From: Meandrina meandrites
Lineage: Eukaryota; Cnidaria; Anthozoa; Scleractinia; Meandrinidae
Direction: 5' to 3'
NCBI GenBank assembly: GCA_963693305.1
Contig: OY855908.1
Location: 32,391,805 to 32,455,804 of the forward strand
DNA: 64,000 bases
Part shown: positions 15,301-30,300 of the stretch, in pieces
Layout: every line of letters begins with the position of its first letter
Position numbering within the stretch: position 1 is the first letter of the stretch
The notes under the pieces: model-generated
Seen by the model: only the letters and a program-made list of their open reading frames with translations
The model's database searches: none
Told to the model about the DNA's origin: nothing
Position numbers and translations under genes: made by a program

Positions 15301-18250
15301 TTGGATGGCTTGTCCAGCCCACTAACCATTAAGCCACCCTGTCTCCCACACTGAAGTTGGTCATTATTGCGTGATTTGTAAGGAGCCCTTCGTGGTGATG
15401 TAAAATTTACTGGGAGAGCAGAAGCATTTTGGTTGTTGCCTTATGTGACACTGTGGCACGGACATGCAGTAGTCACACAATAATTTAAACTGACCCTATT
15501 TGTGTCAACTCCAAGTATGGTAACTCCTGGAGGGTAGCAGTGTGGCACATTAGACACATACATGTAACCTGCGATAGAAGCCTCCACTTCACCATCTTTG
15601 AGACCATTTGTTGCAATGAGTGTGATTTTGTATTTCCCTATCCTGTGCACAAAGGGGAATAAACTAATGAGACACTCGAAATCTTAACCACTTAAAAAGT
15701 AATCCAGTCAGGCTCAGGTCAAGTCTGAAGCCACCATAATCAGGGCGTAAAATTGCACCTAACACAGGTGCCAATACAACTAAGATGATCACCAAAGGGA
15801 AAATGCTTCAAATGATCTTTGGACTAATTCTCCCAACTTATACCATAAGAAAGTGTATGAAGGTCACTCCTAGGAGAATAATAATTTGTATGTAGATAAT
15901 TAAAATAAATGGCATGCAATGCATACAGAAGTGGTGACATTTCACAAAGGGTCTTTAATAATTTTCAGGAAATTTGTCAAAATATTAATGTAAGTAAAAG
16001 TAGCTGACAACATCTGTGTTGAATGGTTGTTTGACAAAAGTTGCACTATATACGATACAAGGTCAACTGCTGTCTTGAAATTGTTTACAGTCTGGCTTTT
16101 TTGTATTAAAAGAATTTAGAGATTTCTGTCTACTAAATCTGATAGAACTCATCACATATAATTTATCTCTTTCGTTAATACTTAGAATCAGTCCTCTCTA
16201 ACTGCCCAGGAGTATTCTGCTCCGAGTTCTACACAGCGATTTCTTGTTGAGTTAAAATTGATTTCTTTCCTACTGACATTTATTCTTAGAGTTAGTTCCC
16301 GGGCCTATTTGGTTCTACAGATCAGTCGATCACACAAAACAGACAACAAACCCCACCCCGTCCACTCGCACAATGACATTAAGCGATAATGTCAATGCTT
16401 CAAAAGTGCTACACGATAACAGCACAGGAGTTGGCAAGCTTGATCCTCAAACTTATAAATAAAATGCATTTAATAAAAAAATGCCAACATCTTACTTGGT
16501 GAATTTGTAGGTGACGTTTGGTGACGTGGTATTAAAAGGACTGCTCGGCAACCCCTCACCAAAATCCCAATGAAAGGTGATATTGCCAGTTCCTTGTTTT
16601 ATACGCGCACTAAAATGCACTGGCTCCCCTAACAGTATCGTTCCTTTATCATCATCATGATGGATTGAGAGCTGGTGGAACAAATAAGTAAAGCAGTGAC
16701 TCTTGGCGACTGGGCTAAATAGTCCGAATAATTAAGAGTCTGGATAATCAAAAATTTAATATGAACATTAACTAACGAGACCCAGACGATCTAATGCCTG
16801 GTTACTAAGTTACAAAAGTTCCATAAACACACATTCTTGTCATCACGTAAAAATCTATGGAAAGACTCCGTTTAATGCAACCTTGTTTCCAGGGCCTCTC
16901 TCTCCCCAGAGTGAGGGGAGGGAGGCAGGAGAGAGAGATGCTGAAATACACGACATCAACTACCAGTAAAAGATCAATCATATGTCAAAGTTGGTGGGAC
17001 CAGTTCCAAAACTGGATCTTTGCTGATCTGGAGGTCCAAGAATCGGACCAGATCAGGGCTGGATAAGCAGTACATATAGCAGGTCCAAAATGCCATTCCA
17101 GTCAGATTTTGGAATTTGGGGTCATGTGCCAACAAGTCAGCCTATCTATTTCTTATCACTACTTAAATGTGCACACTCCTTACAATCCAAAGTTCTTTCA
17201 TTCTCACCTCTGTTATTTTCTCCAACACACTGACCACAATCTTATTGGAGTAAACCTTGCTGACTTGATTTGCTGCCTCGGCATACAAAACATACCTTTT
17301 TAAAAGATAACAGAAATATGAAACAAACATTCAAACTAATTACTTATAAAAAAGAGTGATTCTAAACTTTTATCCATTCAAGATTTGCTGTTATTTTTAA
17401 ACACAGGTTACAGTGTGGCTACTGTAACAAGGGTTAAAGTAAACCAATTACAAAGTACATGCAGAATGGAATCAACAGATTCAGACAGACAATGAAATGT
17501 TGAGTACAAAACAATGAAAAATTTTAACTTGTTCACTTATGAAGGCATTAACTTTTTGGTTTCAAAATTTGAATAGTTTCACATGCTACATAAATGAAAG
17601 TTACATGTCATGCAATCTTTAATATTAGTCCTACACAAGTTTTTAACTATTCAATTGTTACTATTTCATTCCTTTTCAACTTTACACTAGGGCTAACCTT
17701 GGATTTCCTGTTCAAAAACTTAACTTATTCTAACAAGTTTTTGAATAAATTCTAATTTTTATGTAATTTAGTGAGCACAAACTGATTTCCAACTGTATAA
17801 ATTAAAAGCATTCATGACAACGCGATGGCTGGTTGTTTGGGTAAAATAATTGTGTGAGGATTTAAATTCTCAGAAAGAAATAAAAATTCAACCGCTGACT
17901 GTTTCAATGTTTTGTTTTGCAAATCTAACAAGGCACAGGACACATTTCGAACAGGAATATCGGTTAATTTTTTCAATACTGGAAATTTTTTCAACATATA
18001 GTTTAAAATCAGTTTTCACACACTTGCATGACACAACATTCATTTAAATTTATGGGGCATGGATAGTTTTTAATTCAAAAGGTCAACCCCAGCTAAATGT
18101 GGCCAGGGTAACAGTAGCCCCACTATAAATATGGATTTAAATTCTGTATTAAATAAATTTCATTCAGGAAATGATTTTTTTTTTCATTTTCACCACCATT
18201 ACTGTCACAGATTATACATATCAGGTAATAATAATAATAATAATAATAAT

Positions 18251-18311
<61 letters not shown>

Positions 18312-21300
18312 CAATGTAATAATAATAATAATAATAATTATAATAATAATAAATTTTACTATTATTAAACTTTATTTGGTGGATCTCTAAAATACAATAA
18401 CAATTATAATAGTTGAAACATTCTGCTTTTTATTTTTTTAAAAAAATACTTATTAACAAAATATTATAAATTAAAAGCTTATTTACATATTTTTGTTCTT
18501 TAAGGTATCAGGTGCCCTTTCAGACCGCTTCTTGAAAAGTTGCGAAATTCGCACGCCTAATCCTAATTTATTCTCTCAAACTGCGTTCCTTTATTACTTA
18601 ATAAATGTATATTTCTGATTTGGAGTCTATTTTTGTGAATTTTATGTCTGATTCCAGTTTTTTGACATTTTCTAACAAATGACCCATGATCATATCTTGA
18701 GTTCCAACTCCCCGAGAATTTGATGGAATTTAAACTTATTGACATTTTTGTGAACCGCAGATGTTGTTCTTTAAAAAGGTGTCTGCGATTGGCGATTGGT
18801 TTCCTTGTTTTCGAAATATTGTATTTCAAAGTTTGGTTATCGGTTTTTGGGAGGTTATCCGTGAGAAAATGTGAATATCTCCGAAACAGAGCCGAAAACT
18901 AATTCCCAGACACCTTATTTTAGCTAAGGTGTAAATCTCACAACACGCGAAATTTGAAGTCAATCGATTAAAACCTGTCTGACTTGGAGCTTCGGGAATA
19001 TGCCGTAAATCTCAAATTTTTATTGCCAAGAAAACTGCCCCTTAAGTTTTTGGGCTCCCTGCAGCTAGGCATCTGCTTAATTAGCCATGTTCTAAACGAG
19101 GAGGGGACTGGGTACGAACATATTTTCTCTTCGGTACAAACATTCAATATCAATTGAATTGAAAAATGGGGCACGTCATCTGAAAGAGCATCCAAAAATT
19201 AGTAAATTCACCAAATTTGACGGTTATTGGTTTAAATCCAAAGGCATGGTACACTTAGTATGGATTGGAGGGACAGGCGTCCTCCAATCCATACTAAGCT
19301 CTCTTATTTTAAAAGTGTACCATGCCTTTGCGTTTAAACCAATAACCATCAAATTTGGTGAATTTACTAATTTTTGGATGCTCTTTCATATAACGTGCCC
19401 CATTTTCAATTCAATCGATATTGAACATTCGTACCAAGAAAAAAATATGTTCGTACCCAGTCCCCTGCTCATTTAGAACATGGCCAATTAGCCAAATCTG
19501 TCAGTGAAACCGTCGTTCTTTCATATTTGTTGTGCAAGTCCACTGGAAGCCACGAAATTCGATACAACACGGGCTCCAGGCGCACTCTAAAAGTTGAAAC
19601 AACACATGCTCATAATAACGCGGTTATAACCCGAAAGCATCTGCAATGTTTTTTAGTTGATGCTCAGTTTCTCCTTAATTTAATAGAACAATGAGCGTCC
19701 CAGGAGAGTAAAGAACAAAACCCGCCAGGGAAAAATACATGTATGCAAAGACCGCTGCCGCTACGAATGATGCAGACAATAACAACGTCGTTTCTCCTCG
19801 AGACTTACTTCTTGAAGAAGTGAAATTCTTTTATCTCAGTGTTAATTCTTCTTGGAAAGATCGTACATTTTCATGTAACACTTGTTGAACACGCGTGATA
19901 TGAAATCAACAACAGCTTTCAAAATGTAATTCTTTGAAGATGGTCATTGTTTATTACAAACATATTCACCCTCTGCTTTTCTACGGAACAAAGAGCGAAG
20001 GGTTCTGTTAACGCTTTTCGCCTTTCCTGGCCCCAATTTACATATACGACCACTTACATTTACATATGACAAACCTATTTAGCGAAGAAAATATCTACCG
20101 CAGTGCGTTCCTGTTCTATCGAAAATGATTCGACTCACACGTTTGATATCGCGTGCCGGTTGATTGATGACACAATTGCATCAATTACCTTGATGACAAA
20201 CGAATAACAATGCAGTTCTACATTTTTACGAAAAAAAGCAATACAAAACGTTAAAAACATATTTTTTACAATGGATTATGTCGCAGATTCGTATGGACTT
20301 TCATATTATGCGAAAATAAAAAATAGCATTTTTTTCATGAAAAAAGAGCATCTGATACCTTAAAATCTAATTTTCATTTACATCATTACCAAATCAATAA
20401 TAATAATAGCATTAATAACATTGATATAGAAATAGAGAAAGGTTGAACAAGAATTCAATAGTTTTCAAATTATAAATGAAGCAAGAATAATATGTATAGT
20501 ATTTTTATAGCGTTTCTTTTCTTTTATAAAATTATTCACTATTTGTAAAATTTGATTTTGAAATAATAATAATGATGTAAACAAAAATTCGATTTTACGA
20601 ACAAAAATATGTAAATAAGCTTAATTATTATATTTTGTGAATAATTCACCTCAATTTTTGATATTATAACTTGTGTACATAGAAGGTCAGGGCATGTAAA
20701 AGCTTTCAGAGTGTTATCATGTACACTGTAGGTAGGCTATTGAAATTTTTACTGAAATTATCTCATGGGAAAAACTTAAGGAAAAACAAAATTTGTATAC
20801 AATGTTTTTAACCAGATACACCTAAGATTCAAGTTTGTATAAAAAGTGGTCATTACAATAAAGTTTGTCAGATTAAAAATTTTTATAATAATAATAAAAA
20901 TAACAATTTTAAGAAAAACGACCAATTTTTTAAGTTTACAAAACATGTTTCGACAGAGCTTCTGTCATCTTCAGTTGAATGGTTTACAAAGCATGGAAAG
21001 TTGAATAATAAGACAGAAATGCTAATTAAGACAAATAGTAACAACAGAACGTGAAAATGTGTGAATTAAAAGGATAATTTTAGATTAACATGGTGTAATT
21101 GTTGATTGAGGCAAGGTTGTTCTTTTTGAATATGGATAGCCTCCTTTATCTTGAGTTGAAAGCTGGTAGTGGCGTGATCTAAAATATGAAAACAGTCTAT
21201 TGTACATAAGGCGTGACAATGTTCCGAATTCTGAAGATGTTTGAAGATATGAGAGGCCTTATCTACGGCTAAGTGCTCACGTACGCGTGTGAAAAAATGT

Positions 21301-24300
21301 CGGGTGGTTTTGCCGACATAACAGGCATTACAGCCCGCACAAGTAAACTTGTTTTATGTCGGCGAAACCACCTGACATTTTTTCACACACGTATGTGAGC
21401 ACTTAGCCGTAGATAAGGCCTCTCATATCTTCAAACATCTTCAGAATTCGCAACGTTGTCGCGCCTTATGTACAATAGACTCGCATACTTAGGAGGCCTC
21501 TATCCATCAAGTAATCCAGCAGAGACTGAGTATTCGCCAAACCAATTTCATTCTGCCCTTGCCATATTTTCGGCACCAAATTGATGTAGGGGTAAGGAGG
21601 GAGGGGGGGGCATAGCCCCAAATTTTCACCCTCCCCTCCCCTGCTCCATTGCCTCTACATTTGGAGGTACCATAATTTGGAGATTTACAAAAAGCCATTA
21701 TTTTTATTGAGTTTCTTTCATAAAGATGGTCGCTTCTTTCAGAGGGTTGTTACATTCTATCATGTATCTCATGTGTGACACTCAAACCCTTGCATGTAAC
21801 AGAATCATTCCTTCACTCCTTAATCAATTAAAAATGAGCCATACCTTCCCAGTTTCCTAAATTTAATAGGAATCCTGGAGCCAGTTGCTGGGTCCATGTT
21901 ACTTCTGTAAAGTTTATATATGACTCTTCCTAGCCCAGTAAATGGAAGAGTGAGCTGTATAGTGACTGTCGTCGGTTCTTCAATTCCCAGGATCATATGC
22001 GGCACCTCAGGCTTTAATATCACACCTGCGTAGAATGATCGTAAAATCAGTTGTAATGAACTGTGTACATAACAATAAGGACCTTCAGATGTGGTAAATC
22101 AATAAGCATCTATGTTACAGGTCAAATTGTTTTTCAAGTTAAAGGGGCTTTGTCACGGATTTTAACAGATTGTTGAACAGCCAAAATTTATATTTGTGTC
22201 GAAGGAAACCAAAAAATAATAGTCCATTTTTATTAACAATTGCTATATTAGAGCACCTAAGCTATAACAAGCGTCTTTAGCTGCAGATGGCTATGATGGA
22301 AATGGATTACAACTTGAAAAGTTTAGCTAAACTTTTCAAGTTGTTTCCGCATGTCTACAAAAAATCGATATTTTATAGCCGTACTAGTTAAATTTCTATC
22401 CACATAATAAGGTTATATCTTCCTTTAGATGTTCAAAGGTAGTGATTTTCATGGGTTAAGTTGCCTACCAGTAATTTCAGAACAGTTTAGACCAAAAATC
22501 TGCGAAATCCCCGTGACAGAGCTCCTTTAAATCTGTTTTCAACCGTCAATGCAGGTCAAAAATAGGTTTAGGTTCTAGTGCATTTTTAAAAGATTGGGCG
22601 TTTATATCCCTTTGGTATTTCTTTTCTCGTTGCTATTCTTTTACCCCACCCCCCCCCCCCCCCCCCAAAAAAAAAAAACCGTCTCCCAAGCAATGTTCAA
22701 AAACAGTTTTGCCACAATTTTAGTGTGTGGAATGGTATTAAAATATGCAACATTACTTGGGGGGAAGAGAGGCTAGCAGACAAGTTTCAAGTTTTAAAGA
22801 ATTGTGCAAAGTGTCCACCTTAAGAGCTGGTCAGGAGCTTTTTCCAAAAAACGCATTTTTTAGACGTTTTTAACCTTTTAAGGTCTATTATAAGCTAATT
22901 AAAAATAGCTCCAAATCACTCAAAACGGCCCTTGAAATGCAAAATGCGTCCTTGTTTTTCACAAGAATCATGTTTGACATCTTTTTTGCTCGTGCATGCG
23001 CAAAAGTCAAAAGTCAAAAGTGGTTTTCCTACCACTTTAGGCTTTTTTTTTTTCGCTTTTCCTTTTTCTCTTCTTCCTTTCTTTTTGCTGCAGTTTTTGG
23101 CCTTCTACCAGGCTTCGATCCAGTAGAAGAATTTCCAAGAAAGCGTAAACGAGGGAAGAACTACTTACCATGGACAAGCAAAGGGTAGAAAGGGGGAATT
23201 TTCCTCTGAGTTTTTCACTAAAATTTTCAATTGGTGCATATTTCTAGCTCCATCAATCTACATGTAATCACGCTGGTTTAGGTATCGTTGGGAAGGTCTT
23301 GTTCTGCTTCACAATTTGAGCATAGGTTTTGCCTTTCTGGGTAAAAGTTGATGACGTCACAAGCGGGACAAATGCCCGGATCCTTTACGGCCAGTTTAGG
23401 CCAGTTCAGGTGTCAATGGGTTAATATTCTTGTACTGACCTTGCAGCCGTTCTTGCAGACGCACTTGCTGTATTGTTTTCTTTCTACTGTGGTCATTGAA
23501 TGCGACAACTGTGACATGATAAACACTCTGCAAGCTGGAGAATGTGTGAGACACTGATGGCACTAATATAAAAAGCAAAGACAACTAATTAACCACGTAA
23601 CCAACTCGTGTTACAGTTAATAAATGTAGAAGGGTTTGAACAGCACGGTATTAAATTTCACATCATAAATCTTTTACGATTACAGTCCGACCTCTATTAA
23701 GCGGCCACCCTCGGGACTTTGAAAAGTGGCCGCTTAATAGAGGTACAACATAAATTGGATAGGAATGGCAGTAAAGATGATTTTATTGACTCTGCAAAGC
23801 AAAATGCTTTTAAAAACATGAACACATATGAAGATAAACCCAAAATTCATTGTAACAAAATATCAAGTGCATTTCCAGCCATGCATAGTTCTACATGTAG
23901 CACTAACACAGAGGGCACGCAGTTGAAATGTACAGAATTTCTTCGGGTTGATAATGTACTGAAAAATATGCAAAATAACGTTGACAAGTTTCTTAGGCCT
24001 GCAGTTCGTGTTTTCGTGTTGTTACCAGTTATCACCTTATATCACTTGTCACCATTTCGCTTGGAACGATAATTTGCTGGCCGCAAAACCATAATACACT
24101 TGCGACAGCAAAAAGGTGGCCGTGGCCGCTTAAGGACGTTCGCACTAATTGTTTATGCGCATCCTTACTGCGCACGTAATTCCTGTTGCAACGCTACGCC
24201 ACGTCATGCATCGAGCACGCGCGCTGAGGAAACTTTCCAACCACATATAGGGTGAGTAGCCGTTGCAATAACTTCGCTTGCAGTTTGCTAGCTTAAATGG

Positions 24301-27300
24301 TCAGTGACCCCTACTTTTTTCTTAACAAATTCACTTTTGTTAACAATTATCTATGTTTTGTAAGAAAATGAAAAAAATCTATCGATTAAAAGGTTGATTT
24401 TTTTTGCCCCCGCTTTTTGATCTTTTCGTTTTGTCATACGACGGGTTCAAATGCCTCTTCCCTCATCCAATTCACTCAAAACTTAAAAAGCATCCCAAAC
24501 TGACCTGCAGAATATTAGTCAAATCTGGCCAACATAGGTGTGAAGGTACATGTATATAGCAGGGAGATCTGATCAGATTTAGCACAGTGGTACAGTAACC
24601 CGTGTACGGTAGGTTGTGATTTAAATTTATTGTTCATTTAACATTTTTTCAAACCAGTTTGACTGTTATCTCCCTCTGTTTTATACTTATGATTATAATG
24701 AATTTGAGACAAGGAAAGATAAAAATCAATTGAACTGGTTTGAAAAATTTTAAACTAAGGATAAATTTAGAAAGTTAAGGGGGCTTGCTGCACTTTCCAG
24801 CTCTTAAACTTCGATGGGTCAATACTACAAAACTTTATCAGTTGCTGATACAATCGTTATATCAAACAAATGTCCAATCATTGCTGAATAAGTTGTGGTC
24901 ATTTTCATGACGTCACTGGTTACTATAGCAACAGTTTTACCTGTTAAAAACACCCTTAATTTTCTTTTAAGTGCTTATAACTCAAAAACAAGTCTGGTGA
25001 CCCCCATTTTTTATTTTTGAATTAATAATAAGAATGTCAAGATGCAACTTTTTGCAAAGTTAAAAAATTTCTCCTAAGCGGAATTTTTTGGAAATTTTTC
25101 GGAAATTTAAGGTGGCACTGAAACCACTCAAGAGAATTTTTTTTAGCTTTGCGAAAAGTTGCATCTTAATGGGGGAGACTCTTAACTACCAATTTGTTTC
25201 TAAGGCAGGTTTCTAGTTGCCCTATTTTGGAAATCAGACCTCATATGGATAAGCTTTTTGCATGAGTTTGTTCTATTGAAGATTCCTCCAAGAGTTTGAA
25301 GTCACGGCCATATTTAATGCATCACGTGACCAGAATAGAAAAAACTCTAAAACTCAAATGGCAGATAGATTTTAAAATTTCAATGAGCGTCAATAGATAA
25401 AGAATGTCCACATGCGTAATGTGACGTATCGTTTTCGTGAAATTCGCATTATTATAAGAGTTATGGCGTAATAAACACTCATATTTACAGACTTTCATTG
25501 GTAGTGTTTCCTCTTTTCGTGTAAACGGTAAAAGCATACGTCAGATTATAAAGACGGCGACGTTATCTCTGATTCGTAAAAGAAATTGGAACTTTACCTT
25601 GTTTCCTTGGAGTTTTAGGCATTTTAAATTTTAGCGTGTGGTTTGGGACTGGCACTAGTTTCACACGCGCAATGATATGTTTTTCAAAGAAGGTGTACCC
25701 CCAAATAAAATTCACCATTTAGCGTTGCAAAAAGCTTCAAGATCTCTTGCTTCAAAATAGTCTTCAGCAATTCCTTAGTAACTGCTCTGGATCTGTACTT
25801 AAGAGTCTCCCCCCTTAAAATGCTAATCATTATTCAAAAATAAAAAATGGGGGTCACCCGACAGCTTTTTGAGTTATAAGCACTTAAAGGGAAAACTAAG
25901 GGTGTTTTTAAAAGTTAATAAAAAACTTAATTGAGAAACCATTTTGAGCCTCCTTAAGATTAGATCTGATCAAATCATATCAGATCAGATTAGATTAGAT
26001 AAGAATTTTTTATCACTGATGTAAATGTAATTTTCATTTTTAATTATTAATACTATTTTATTGGAAAGCACCATGAGCCATGGATATGGCGCTGTAATAT
26101 TATAAATATTTTATTATTGTTATTATAAATTTAAACCATAGCCAATAGTATAGGTTTACTGTACAGGTTCAACCATCTTTATTGTCATCAATTTGAATCC
26201 ATGTTAACATAAGTTGTAAAATTAATGGACTGTTGGCTTACCTGTGGTTATAACATCAGGTGATGAGTCATTAAAATTCCACTGAAAGAGGACAGCACAC
26301 CCTGGAACTTGTTTGACCACAGCTTTCAAGCTTGATGAGACATTAGCTTCCACATACATAAAGTTCCTGGTGTTTTTCTCTATTTCCACTGTCGCAATAG
26401 ACACTCCCACATAAACGTGACCAGGCTGTGCTACAGACTCCAAACTGACAGCATTTGACGCTGTGGCATTAACTGTAAAGTTACCACATCTTTCGAAGAC
26501 ATGGGACACAGTTACGCAAGAGCAAACGGAAGAATAACGGTCCGAAGAAGTATCCATGACAGTGAGAGGGGGGCTACCATCACCAAAGTCAAATCTAAAT
26601 TTAGGTCTTGATCCACTTTCAGTGAGACATTTAAAAAACACGGCACTGTAGCTTGTGACTAACAGTGGTGAAGAGACACTCAGCAGTTTGCCTCCTTGAA
26701 AGACTGTGACAAGCTTTAAGCCATTTATAGGAGCAACTACATCGACAAAAGTGCATTTCTTTTGGTGTGAAAACAAATTGAATGCTTCAACACAGACTGT
26801 GTGATAGCCAGGTGTCGCAAATAACAAAACAGACGAGGTCGTCTGATTTGCCTGCAGAGTATATTGTGTTTTTTTCCAAAGCTTATCTCCGGAATACCAT
26901 TTCATTAAAATGATGCCTGCAGTTTGATTTCCTTGCTTTATGCTGTCCAAATTACTGACTTCATCTGCTGGTCTCTTGATTGACAGCTCAGAGTCTGCAG
27001 TGATTAAGGTGTTTGTTCTAACTTGTTGCGGTAAATTAATGCGAAGCAACACAAGCAAAGGAACTGCTGTTGAGTAAACACTACTTGCTTTTGTTCCTCC
27101 ACAAACAATATTCTTATCACCATGACAACTGCAAAATAATCAAAGCAAGAGGTTTTAAGACACAAATCCACAAGATTTGAGATTATAATATATTATATCA
27201 TCTCTTCTGTCAGTTCTTGATTAATATCATTAATTATTTGACTAGACTAGTGGTACCTATCGGTAGAAGTGCCAACGAGTACAACAAGAGAGAAGGGTTG

Positions 27301-30300
27301 TGAGGATAATAAATTTATTGTAAATGTTTGACTAAAAGTACACTTTATGATGTGGGTGTGATCAATGTACATTGCATGTATTCGTTGCGGAATGTTTGTG
27401 GAATAAACTGATGCGATTTGGTGAAGGCCTAATGAAGGAGTTCTAAAATGATACTAAAGTAGTGAGAAACCTTGTGAAATCCATGTAATTTGAGGGTTGC
27501 AAGCCATTGCAGTTCTATGCCGCTGTTTTGGAAAGGTGTCAGCTGTTTTTAAGTCCAATAGACCTTAAATCAAAGTGGCTGGGAGCCACTGAAACTCGGA
27601 AAATATATAGCCTTTGTTTACTTCATATATAGTAACACAAATAAAGGCTGCATTTTACCCAACCCCCTACCCGCTTCACAAGACTAATTGATTACTTTTA
27701 ATATTAAAGACTCTCTGTCGACGGGCATGCAATGCGAGTGTTTGTTATTGTTTTGATTCTGGCGCTGAAGAAAATCGTTCGAAAATCAAAAAGATTTAGG
27801 GCATTCGCGGCCTAAAATAAAATATACCGGTAGAAACAGGTATAAAATGTTTACTTTCGAGGTCATCCAGCTAAGAAATACTTTATTTTGAAATTATGAC
27901 CTCGCGTCGTGGGGGCGCAAGCTACAATTACAATTACAAGCTCCTGTCGCCATACGCGTCATTGGTCGTCATTTGAAACAACTCCATAAAATAAATTTCC
28001 TTTTTATTTGCTTTTAGAAGCACATATACAGAGTATATATATACAGTACTTAGTGCTCTTAAAATACAAGATGTAGAACTAGAGCAATGAAAATTTCGTG
28101 GCGATTTCCATACCGCGGTTTGGAATTCCTGCGGTGATTGTTTCGATAAGCAGTCACGTACAGATTCTAAATGCTTTCAGTTCGATCTTTTTTCAGTCCG
28201 AAAGATTGCCATTACTAGCGAGTAGGGGAAAAATGAAGCAAAGAACGCACTTTTCATCGAAATAAAAATTTCAAATAATCTCAAGAAAGCTTACTTGGTA
28301 CTGGAAGAATCTACTGGCAATGCGAAGGGAAATAATTCTGCAGCGATTCAGTGTCATCTTCTTTGTTTCTCCATTGATTCTGGGCAGATTTTCTTGAATA
28401 AATCTTTTCGGAAGAGCCTCTGGTTACAGTCTAGGCCTTACGCAGGCGATTCTTGGCACCCGCCATGCATGGCTAAAAGCATATCGCGTACCGGCCGTTG
28501 TTTAGCTTCTCACACATGCACACATGTGAGTTTGCGGATCACGTATCGACGCCATGAATCATGCATCGTGCACGTGCTGAACAAATAATTAGCGCGCTGA
28601 TTGGCCAAAACTATGACAAATTGTGCACGTGCTGAACAGTTTCTGCTCAACAGATTGGCTAAAAACATCAGACATTGTGTCGTCACGATCTACCTTACAT
28701 TACATTACATTACTTACATTTTCTAGATTTTGGAGCGTTTGTGAGATTTTTTTCGCACATACAAATCTTCTCACGGCTCTATAATGTGCCGCCTCGTCAG
28801 GCCTTCTGGTCTTCCAGAAGGCCTGACTCGTTGGCAATAAGTATAGATAAGTACACTCAGATAACAACATTGCTTCAAATTTTTGGGTATTTCAGAACAC
28901 ACCCCCCCCCCCCCCTCCCCACCCCACTACCACCTCCTTCTTCAGCCAGGAATTTCAAAGACCCCTTCTGTAGGGGGGGGGGGGGGGGGGGGGATGGATA
29001 TTTTTTGGAACTACGCAATGAGGGTGAAAAAAGCTTTCCCAAAACTCCCTGGTTATTTTTTTATGTCAGAAATTTTACAGTTTGTACAAAAAGGTCACGC
29101 ACATACCTAACATTGCAGAAAGTGTGATTGGTGCTGTTATTCCGTTGTATTTGAGTGAGACAAATACAGATGCTTCCATTCCTTACTGCAGCATATCTAA
29201 AGCTGTGATGGAAAAATAACACAAAAAATTTAATATCAATATTACTGCCAGCAGTTACCCCTAGCCCCAAACCCTAATCAGGGATCAAAAAGGTGCTACC
29301 CAGTTGTCCAGGAGAAGTAGATCCTACTACTGGGAAAGGAGCTTTTCATTCTCACCTGCCCGATAGGCAAGAGCCAGCTGGTAAGCTGGCTAACTATCAG
29401 TATCTCAGACAAGAAAAAATTGAATGCAAAAATCGAAATTTGATCAAAATTTGCAAGCAAAATTTGAGAGCTGCTTGTCTAATTCAAATTTTTTTAACCC
29501 TGCTTACTCTAACCAACTGGGGTCCACACAATCTCGCAAGTAGATTCCACTGTCCACAATTACACTGCCATTTTTTAATTGGCAGACAGGCGGCAGAGGG
29601 AAGCCAAGAGCGAGTCATAATCACTAGTCAAATAATTGTTTTAGCAAACTCACTGGCTGATCTATTTAATGTGACTGTGGCTATATGTTCAATAGTTTTC
29701 TGCAAATATACAGTAAGAATAACAGTGTGGGTGCTCCAACTGATATTGCATGCATTATCGACCAGATTGTGAGCCTGCTAACAGTCAGTCAGTGGGTTGT
29801 AATTTGCAAAAAAAAATTAAAATGGATCATGACATCAGGGCTGTCATTAAGTTTTTAAGCAGAAGACAGTTATCACCTGTAGCATTCCCTTACAAAAACA
29901 TTCCTATTTTATTTAATATATTTTTATGCTTTTTCATCTATTTTTTCCCTGTTTCCTTCTGTATGCAAGTGTAACATAACACCAACTGACGTCTTCATCC
30001 GTAACATCAAGTTAACTCAGCTGTAACAGGAGTTACAAGTGATGACCCTTAATGACAGCCCTGCATGAGTTACGTGTAAAAAAAAAGCTTATTACGCTTC
30101 TATGTAGTCTCCTTCGCAGCCGTTTTTAGTGTCGTCATGCAACGCTCCTCCCCACAAACGGCTGCTCACATTTGAACAACATTCCTTTCCCTTTGTTTTT
30201 CGTATGTGACCAATCAGAGTACAAGAGATTGTAATCAACATGGTTTTCCCGCATACTCAAGTGTTGCAAAGGATCGGAATTTCTCCGATGTGTGAGACGC

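Noticed and set aside
18131..18368. Asn- or Ile-rich open frames
   Set aside because: They are translations of an AAT microsatellite.
18504..20359. A CRISPR-like or other immune array in the repeat-rich intron
   Set aside because: The repeats are inverted arms and microsatellites with no regular spacers, and the window is eukaryotic.
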